From NCBI GenBank assembly GCA_026710565.1, contig JAPOQV010000302.1, forward strand, positions 1 to 8,472: a stretch of 8,472 bases of DNA, written 5' to 3'. Numbering within the stretch: the stretch's first letter is position 1; each line of letters opens with the position of its first letter. Source of the stretch: Spirochaetaceae bacterium. Lineage in GTDB: Bacteria; Spirochaetota; Spirochaetia; SZUA-6; Bin103. Made by a program: the position numbers and the translations under genes. The notes beneath the pieces are model-generated. The model worked only from the letters and a program-made list of their open reading frames with translations. It did not search any database and had not been told where the DNA came from. Below are positions 1 through 4,611 of the stretch, piece by piece.

Positions 1-2
1 GG

Positions 3-95
3 GGCGGCATCCGCACCTTCGAGACCGCACCCCGCAGCCCCCTGGACCTGTCGGCGGTGCCGGCCGTGTAGGCGCTGTCGCACCTGCCGATCATC
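3..95 (+). pseudogene. DAHP synthase domain fragment interrupted by in-frame TAG
   Basis: Frame 3 from the left edge reads [20 protein letters not shown], the typical segment of class I (KDO8P-synthase-like) 3-deoxy-7-phosphoheptulonate synthase that precedes the last barrel strand. A TAG at 69-71 interrupts it, and the same frame then resumes with SHLPIIV and runs without a break into the next feature. Homologues usually carry a Lys or another polar residue at this position, and AAG or CAG becomes TAG by one substitution. The enzyme would condense phosphoenolpyruvate and erythrose-4-phosphate at the start of the shikimate pathway. The gene begins outside the window. I infer that one DAHP synthase-prephenate dehydratase fusion gene has been cut in two by a nonsense mutation, unless the TAG is a sequencing error or is read through. 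Confidence 0.75.
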
Positions 96-1184
96 GTGGA
101 TCCCAGCCTGGGAACCGGCGACCGCGGCAGGGTGCCGCCCATGGGGCTTGCGTCGCTGGCCGCCGGCGCACAGGGCCTGCTGGTCGAAGTGCACCCGGAG
201 CCGGAGCGGGCGCTGTCCGACGGCCCGCAGTCGCTGTATCCGGCGCAGTTCGAGAAGCTGATGCGCGACATCGACGGTCTGGCCGGCGTGCTGGGCATGG
301 AAGTGGCGCGGCTCCCCCTGGGAGCGGCGAAGGCCGCCGCGCCGAGGCAGGCCGGCGGCGACGCCGACCTGCCCAGAGTGGCCTTCCAGGGAGAGATGGG
401 CGCCAACAGCGAGATCGCCATCCGCCGCTTCCTGGAACGCGCCGAGCCCGTGCCGTGCCGGGAATTCCGGGACGTGTTCGAGGCGGTCCTGTCGGGCGCC
501 TGCCGCTACGGCGCGCTACCTGTGGAGAACTCGCTGACCGGCACCATTCACCAGAACTTCGAGCTGCTCCTGCAGTTTCCCGACCTGACGATCGTCGCCG
601 AGCGCAACATCCGCATCGTGCACAACCTGATCGGCCGGCCGGGCGCGGCCATCGACGGCATCGAGCGCGTCTTCTCCCACCCGCAGGGGCTGGCGCAGTG
701 CGAGCGCTTCCTGAGCGACCACGCCGACTGGCAGAAGATCCCGTTCTACGACACCGCCGGCGCGGTCGCCCACCTGGCCCGCGAAGGGCAGATGAGCGAC
801 GCCACCATCGCCAGCGAAGAGGCGGCGCGCACCTACCGGATGCGGGTGCTCAAGCAGGGGATCGAGGACAACCCGCAGAACTACACGCGATTCCTGCTCA
901 TCGCCGCCGCCGACCACCCGCCGCTGGCGCCCGCCGACAAGGCGTCCCTGGTGTTCTCCACACCCGACCGCCCCGGCGCGCTCTCCGAGTGCCTGACGGT
1001 GTTCGCCAAGCACGACCTGAACATGACCAAGCTGGAGTCGCGCCCCATCCCCGGCCGCCCGTGGGAATACCGGTTCTACGTAGACGTCGCCCTGAGCGCC
1101 GACGCCGACGCGCTCGGCAACGCGGAGGCGGAGCTGCGCGATCTCACCGCCAGCTACCGCATCCTGGGCGTCTACAGCTCGTAG
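96..1184 (+). CDS. DAHP synthase C-terminus fused to prephenate dehydratase with ACT domain
   Basis: This is 362 residues if translation restarts at GTG 96, but the frame is continuous with the DAHP synthase remnant upstream, so that GTG is probably an internal Val codon. Residues 1-70 are the end of a DAHP synthase barrel: [11 protein letters not shown] and ALSDG are visible. The metal-ligand Glu (31) and Asp (42) are kept, but the His of DPSH is Leu (residue 5). Residues about 92-270 are a prephenate dehydratase domain, which converts prephenate to phenylpyruvate for phenylalanine synthesis; [12 protein letters not shown] (139-150) and the catalytic NYTRF (262-266) are intact. Residues 284-361 are an ACT domain with GALS (294-297) and ESRP (314-317), the phenylalanine-binding motifs, so feedback inhibition by Phe is expected. 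The dehydratase plus ACT part has the usual standalone length. No clear ribosome-binding site decides where a restart would occur. Dehydratase activity looks intact; synthase activity does not. Confidence 0.9.
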   Translation: MDPSLGTGDRGRVPPMGLASLAAGAQGLLVEVHPEPERALSDGPQSLYPAQFEKLMRDIDGLAGVLGMEVARLPLGAAKAAAPRQAGGDADLPRVAFQGEMGANSEIAIRRFLERAEPVPCREFRDVFEAVLSGACRYGALPVENSLTGTIHQNFELLLQFPDLTIVAERNIRIVHNLIGRPGAAIDGIERVFSHPQGLAQCERFLSDHADWQKIPFYDTAGAVAHLAREGQMSDATIASEEAARTYRMRVLKQGIEDNPQNYTRFLLIAAADHPPLAPADKASLVFSTPDRPGALSECLTVFAKHDLNMTKLESRPIPGRPWEYRFYVDVALSADADALGNAEAELRDLTASYRILGVYSS

Positions 1185-1206
1185 GAGAGGTGGTGTCGAC
1201 CGAGCC

Positions 1207-1926
1207 ATGCTGATCGACGCCCCGCTCTTCTGGGAACAGATCCGGCTCGGTGAGGACTCCGGACTCGAGTTCAAGGAGGCTCAGTTTCAGGGCGAGCGGG
1301 TTTCCGCGCCGCACTGCGACGGGCTCGCCGACGGGTTCGCGGCGTTCGCCAACTCCGGCGGCGGCCGCATCGTCCTGGGAGTGACGGATGACCGAGAGCC
1401 GCAGTCACTCACCTCGGCGCAGTTGGATCTGCTTGCGAACCTCGTCACGGAAATCTGCTCCGACAGCATCGACCCGCCGCTGGACTTCAGCATCTTCCGG
1501 GTACCCGCCCCGCCGCCAACGAGTGGGGGTGTGCTGCTGGTCGACATACCCGCGGGTGCGACCGTTCATCGCTCGCCGGACGGCTACTTTCGGCGCCGAG
1601 GAGACAGCAAGCGTCAGATGCAACCCGACGAAATCCGCCGGCTGTTGCAGTCGCGCGGGCAGTCCGATGCCACCGCCACCGATTCTCAGGTCGTCCGCAA
1701 CACAGGGGCCAACAGCCTGAGCCCTGAACTATGGCGACGCTACGCGAGCTCGCGCACCAACGATCCCGCCGAGATCACCTTGACCAAGTTGAAGTTCGTC
1801 AAGGACGACCGCCACGGTGCAATGCGGGCCACGGTCGGCGGCGTCCTGCTCGCCGCCGATGACCCGTGTGAGTGGCTGCCGAACGCTTACATCCAGGCAC
1901 GGATGCGGAGCCTTCCACCGCGATGA
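1207..1926 (+). CDS. Schlafen AlbA_2-domain protein, C-terminally truncated
   Basis: This 239-residue protein starts at ATG 1207, 22 bases after the upstream stop; a GGAGAGG lies at about 1184-1190, a little far from the ATG. The N-terminus is a divergent AlbA_2 (Schlafen-type) putative nucleic-acid-binding domain: GLEFKEAQF (residues 19-27), then FANSGGGRIVLGVTDD (47-62), and YFRRRGDSKRQMQPDEIRRLL (126-146) at the domain end. Family members then continue into a connector and a GHKL-like ATPase domain. Here the connector begins (GGVLLAADDPCEWLPNAYIQA) and the homology stops abruptly after about residue 231, followed by eight unrelated residues and a TGA. The frame therefore ends where DNA of another origin, an Ig-like fragment on the other strand, begins. 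The function of intact relatives is uncertain; they are often annotated as transcriptional regulators or RecG-related ATP-binding proteins. This copy is probably non-functional. Confidence 0.8.
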   Translation: MLIDAPLFWEQIRLGEDSGLEFKEAQFQGERVSAPHCDGLADGFAAFANSGGGRIVLGVTDDREPQSLTSAQLDLLANLVTEICSDSIDPPLDFSIFRVPAPPPTSGGVLLVDIPAGATVHRSPDGYFRRRGDSKRQMQPDEIRRLLQSRGQSDATATDSQVVRNTGANSLSPELWRRYASSRTNDPAEITLTKLKFVKDDRHGAMRATVGGVLLAADDPCEWLPNAYIQARMRSLPPR

Positions 1927-2922
1927 CGCGTTCATCGATACCGGCAATGGGGACTTCAGATCGATGGTCCAACAGGCCGACGGAGTCGGCCTTGAACTGC
2001 TCCACGTCCTCGCTGAAGGTGACGCGCCACGTGACCGAGTCGCCACGGGCAGGCGAGCCTGACGGGGTCTGCCGGACGATCGAAAGCAACCGCGGATCGG
2101 TGACGTCGGCACCATAGGACCCCTCGCGGCTGACCGACGCCGCGTTGCGGTTGCCTGCCAAGTCACTCACCCGGTCGGCCGGCAGCGAAACGCTGTAGTC
2201 GCCGGTCGGGGTGATCCGCACGTGCCATTGCCGGCCCGCCTGCGCCTCGGTGAGCGCGCTCGCCGTGCCGTTGGTGACCGCAACGTCGGACGCGGTGAAG
2301 CCGGTGACCGCTTCGCTAAACGTGAACGTCGCCATGAAGGCACCGCTGTCCGTGGCCGGCACGCTGTTGATCGTCACCGTCGGCCGGGTCGTGTCCAGGG
2401 TCAAGGCGGTCGTCGCCGCGCCGCCCTCATTGCCCACCGTGTCGTAGTCGCCGTCGTTCACCCGGACCCACGTTTGGGCCGGCAGCGGTCCCGTAGGATC
2501 GATCGTCACCGTGGTGTTGTCCTGGTCGACCGACCCGCTGAACGTGATAGGAGCACCGCTCTGGTCGTCCTTCCTGAGGTCGATCAGCTCCGCGAGCGTC
2601 GCTTCAGTGAACGGCGTGCCGCTCGAGTCGCTGAACACCGACTCGGAGAACGTCAGCGTCAGATTCCCGCCGACGTCGTTGATCCTCCCGGTCTCCGGCA
2701 TGAACGCGACCGTCGGCGCGGCGTTGTCGATCACGAAGCTTGCCTCGAAGAGTCCTTCTGCGTTCACGTTCAGGAAGCGATTGCCGTCCAGGTTCTTGAT
2801 GTACGTGCCGGGGGCGATGCCCACCATCACCGTGCCGTTGTGGTCGGCAAGACCGCCGCCGTCCAGCGTGACGTCGTACGCGTCACCCGGCTCGCCGACC
2901 TTGGCGACTGTCAGGCGCCACG
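1898..2922 (-). pseudogene. Fragment of a large Ig-like repeat surface protein
   Basis: The minus-strand frame from about 2922 down to 1898 encodes roughly 340 residues of extracellular beta-sandwich repeat. At least three units are visible, each opening with a proline-containing strand and containing a TFSE motif: NAAPTVAFMP with LTLTFSESV, then TRPTVTINSVP with FTFSEAVTGFTASDV, then DPRLLSIVRQ with WRVTFSEDV. These are typical of bacterial Ig-like domains in adhesins and cell-surface proteins. Unit spacing is about 100 residues. There is no signal peptide, membrane anchor or secretion domain. The open frame extends to 3025 on one side and 1799 on the other, but both extensions look unrelated, and the left one is antisense to the AlbA_2 gene. 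I infer an internal piece of a much larger gene stranded by rearrangement, with no start of its own. Confidence 0.75.
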
Positions 2923-3152
2923 GCCTGATGCGCGCGTGCGTACTGATGTGCGGTTGCTGGACCAGCGCCCAGGAATGCCGCCAACTCTGAGACCGACACA
3001 ATTCCCGACAAGCCGGACAGCTCAATCCATTTCTGAGGACGGTGGCTCTCCGAGAGCTTCCAACCGCGCTCTATCTCGTCCACGATCCGTGCGATCGCTT
3101 CGAGAACACGCGCTCTTTTCTGGTATAGAACGTCGTCTGTCGTCACGTTCAC
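2883..3152 (-). CDS. Small hypothetical protein, possibly a relic
   Basis: An open frame of 89 codons starts at GTG 3152. The first 60 or so residues look protein-like: a charged N-terminal helix (DDVLYQKRARVLEAIARIVDEI) followed by KWIELSGLSGIVSVSELAAFLG, whose last part resembles a helix-turn-helix. From about 2960 leftward the composition turns into a shadow of the Ig-like fragment, so the C-terminus is probably foreign. Codon choice in the first part is less GC-rich than in neighbouring genes. I do not recognise the family. The frame lies next to a HicB relic on the opposite strand with nearly abutting 5' ends. It may be a fragment of a toxin-antitoxin or regulatory gene, or chance. Confidence 0.3.
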   Translation of the reverse strand: MNVTTDDVLYQKRARVLEAIARIVDEIERGWKLSESHRPQKWIELSGLSGIVSVSELAAFLGAGPATAHQYARAHQAVAPDSRQGRRAG

Positions 3153-3412
3153 CGTCTTCTACGGCAAGATAGCGGGCGTCGCCGACTTGGTCGCCGCGGA
3201 CAACCACGGTCGCAGGTCTGGCCACGTCGTTCCGCGAAGCGGTCGAGGACTATCTGGAATTGTGCCGGCCGCCGGAAACCGGATCGCAAGTCGTACAAGG
3301 AAGCTTCAATGTTCGTATCCCAACGTTCTGGACCGGCGGGCAGCGGAGCAGGCGACGGGTACGCGGCAATTCACCGAATCGGCAAGCACTTGAGCGGGAG
3401 GTGGGCGCACAC
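3151..3412 (+). pseudogene. hicB: HicB-type antitoxin relic with three frameshifts
   Basis: Four consecutive pieces of a HicB-family antitoxin can be read by switching frame. Frame 1 at 3154-3192 gives VFYGKIAGVADLV, the partial RNase H-like fold. Frame 2 from about 3203 to 3325 gives TTVAGLATSFREAVEDYLEL and then GSFNVRIP, the most diagnostic part. Frame 1 at 3328-3357 gives LDRRAAEQAT. Frame 2 from 3359 gives VRGNSPNRQALEREV, matching the C-terminal ribbon-helix-helix region (usually RG.SLN..). Intact relatives neutralise the HicA mRNA interferase and repress their own operon. No start codon, ribosome-binding site or HicA-like sequence is visible upstream. The three changes of frame need small indels near 3195-3205, 3325 and 3358. 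It is a dead gene, or a stretch of poor base calling. Confidence 0.72.
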
Positions 3413-3600
3413 GCCGGTGGCAGCGTGAATGACGTCACAGTCGAACGACTCCGCCGGACGGTTGACGGCGCGGCCCCGTCTCCTGTCGACCCGTCAGGAG
3501 TTGTACTGAGCCGAGCGACCGTGGCACCGCGCAACATCCGTTCCGGGGGACGCTTTGACCTCACGGTGACGACCAGGCAACCAGCCGTTCAGTAAACGGG
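3413..3600. other. Non-coding interval between HicB relic and Uma2 gene
   Basis: I find no convincing gene here. An open plus-strand frame continues to 3595 but its residues resemble no family I know. A short inverted repeat (CCGTT, five-base loop, AACGG) sits at about 3585-3599, just past the stop of the Uma2 gene. It is too weak, with no T-tract, to call a terminator. Confidence 0.4.
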
Positions 3601-4611
3601 TCACCGATCGGCTCGAGCGAGTGCGGCAAGGAATTCCGCTTGGTCCGCGCAGGCGAACGCCGCCGAAAGGAGCGCGTCCTCGGACGCTGCCGCGAATGCC
3701 GCCGCGCCGGCGGGGAACCCCTCCGAGACCTCGATGCCCCGCGACCGCAGTATCCGGCGGACCATCGCCGCGCGGGCTTCCGCCCGGCCTTCTTCTCGGC
3801 CTTGCGCGCGCCCTCGCTCAAACCCCGCTCGCCGTTGCGAGCGCAGCAGCGGGTCGTCGTCCGGTCCCGTTCCTTCCCGCGCGCCCAGCGCTCCACCGAC
3901 CCGCTCCAGCACCGCGCTCGTCCGCGCCGACGGCTCAGGCTCGTTCAGCGCCGCGTGAATCTCGTCCGCTGTCCAGCCGGGGAACGCGTGGCTCTCGACC
4001 GCCACCCGGTAACAGCCGTCCTCCAACAGATGGATCGTCAGCCCCGGCCGCAGCCCTCGCGGCCGGTTCGGCGACGGCGCGTCCGGCACGTCGACCCATA
4101 CTTCGGGGAACCCCCACGACTCGTACAGCGACAGCTTGCCGCGACGGGCGTCGGTGGTGTGGTCGACTTCCAGCACCACGTCGGGAACGTCGTCCTCGCC
4201 GACCACCACGGCCGCGCCCGGCAGCTTGGCGCGGTCCGGATACAGGTACAGGGACTCGTCGGCCTGCATGATGAGTTGCGGCTCGCCGTGCTCGTCGCGC
4301 AACAGCAGGTCCATGGAGCCGTAGCACTCGATACGCGAACCGCGTACTTTGGCTATCAAGACCGCCAACTGCGGCAGGAGACGTGAAGGACGTTCGTGAT
4401 AGGACGTGGCCGGCTCGCAGACCCAGGCGGTCTCGGTGGCCGCCTCCCAGTACTCCAGACGCCGGTCGAAGTGTTCGAGCTCGGCGCGCGGCAGGTGGAC
4501 CGGCGTGCAGCCGGGGAACGCCGGCGAGTCGGGAACGGCGCACGGTCGGACGGCCGTGCCGTCCGCGTGCCTGACAGGCCGAGTTTCGGAGGCGGTTTCG
4601 GTAGCGGCCAT
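3601..4611 (-). CDS. Uma2 family PD-(D/E)XK nuclease-like protein
   Basis: This protein of 336 residues starts at ATG 4611; an in-frame GTG at 4671 is possible but would add an unconserved 20-residue leader. A GGAGAG lies about 12 bases upstream of the ATG. The core shows the Uma2 (DUF820) pattern: PDVVLEVDH (residues 143-151) followed by RRGKLSLYESWGFPEVWVDV, giving the Asp (144), Glu (148) and Lys (159) of a PD-(D/E)XK active site, then the conserved Tyr and the W.VD strand. The C-terminal third is an Arg/Glu-rich helix (GRAQGREEGRAEARAAMVRR, about 267-286) followed by ILRSRGIEV and a small Ala-rich domain, a common extension in this family. The true substrate of Uma2 proteins is unknown; these families are multicopy and often mobile. 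It follows the HsdM relic by 66 bases on the same strand. It is the only clearly intact gene of the accessory block. Confidence 0.85.
   Translation of the reverse strand: MAATETASETRPVRHADGTAVRPCAVPDSPAFPGCTPVHLPRAELEHFDRRLEYWEAATETAWVCEPATSYHERPSRLLPQLAVLIAKVRGSRIECYGSMDLLLRDEHGEPQLIMQADESLYLYPDRAKLPGAAVVVGEDDVPDVVLEVDHTTDARRGKLSLYESWGFPEVWVDVPDAPSPNRPRGLRPGLTIHLLEDGCYRVAVESHAFPGWTADEIHAALNEPEPSARTSAVLERVGGALGAREGTGPDDDPLLRSQRRAGFERGRAQGREEGRAEARAAMVRRILRSRGIEVSEGFPAGAAAFAAASEDALLSAAFACADQAEFLAALARADR

Noticed and set aside
455..1274. Alternative frames across the prephenate dehydratase region on both strands
   Set aside because: The frame 3 product matches a known enzyme throughout; the others have shadow-like composition.
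2222..3172. Plus-strand 316-codon frame opposite the Ig-like fragment
   Set aside because: It is antisense to clear Ig-like repeats and has low-complexity Arg-rich composition.
3585..3599. Inverted repeat CCGTT/AACGG as a terminator
   Set aside because: A five-base stem without a T-tract is expected by chance in a window of this size.
3621..4386. Long plus-strand open frames opposite the Uma2 gene
   Set aside because: They are Arg/Pro/Ala-rich antisense shadows of a GC-rich gene with recognisable family motifs on the minus strand.
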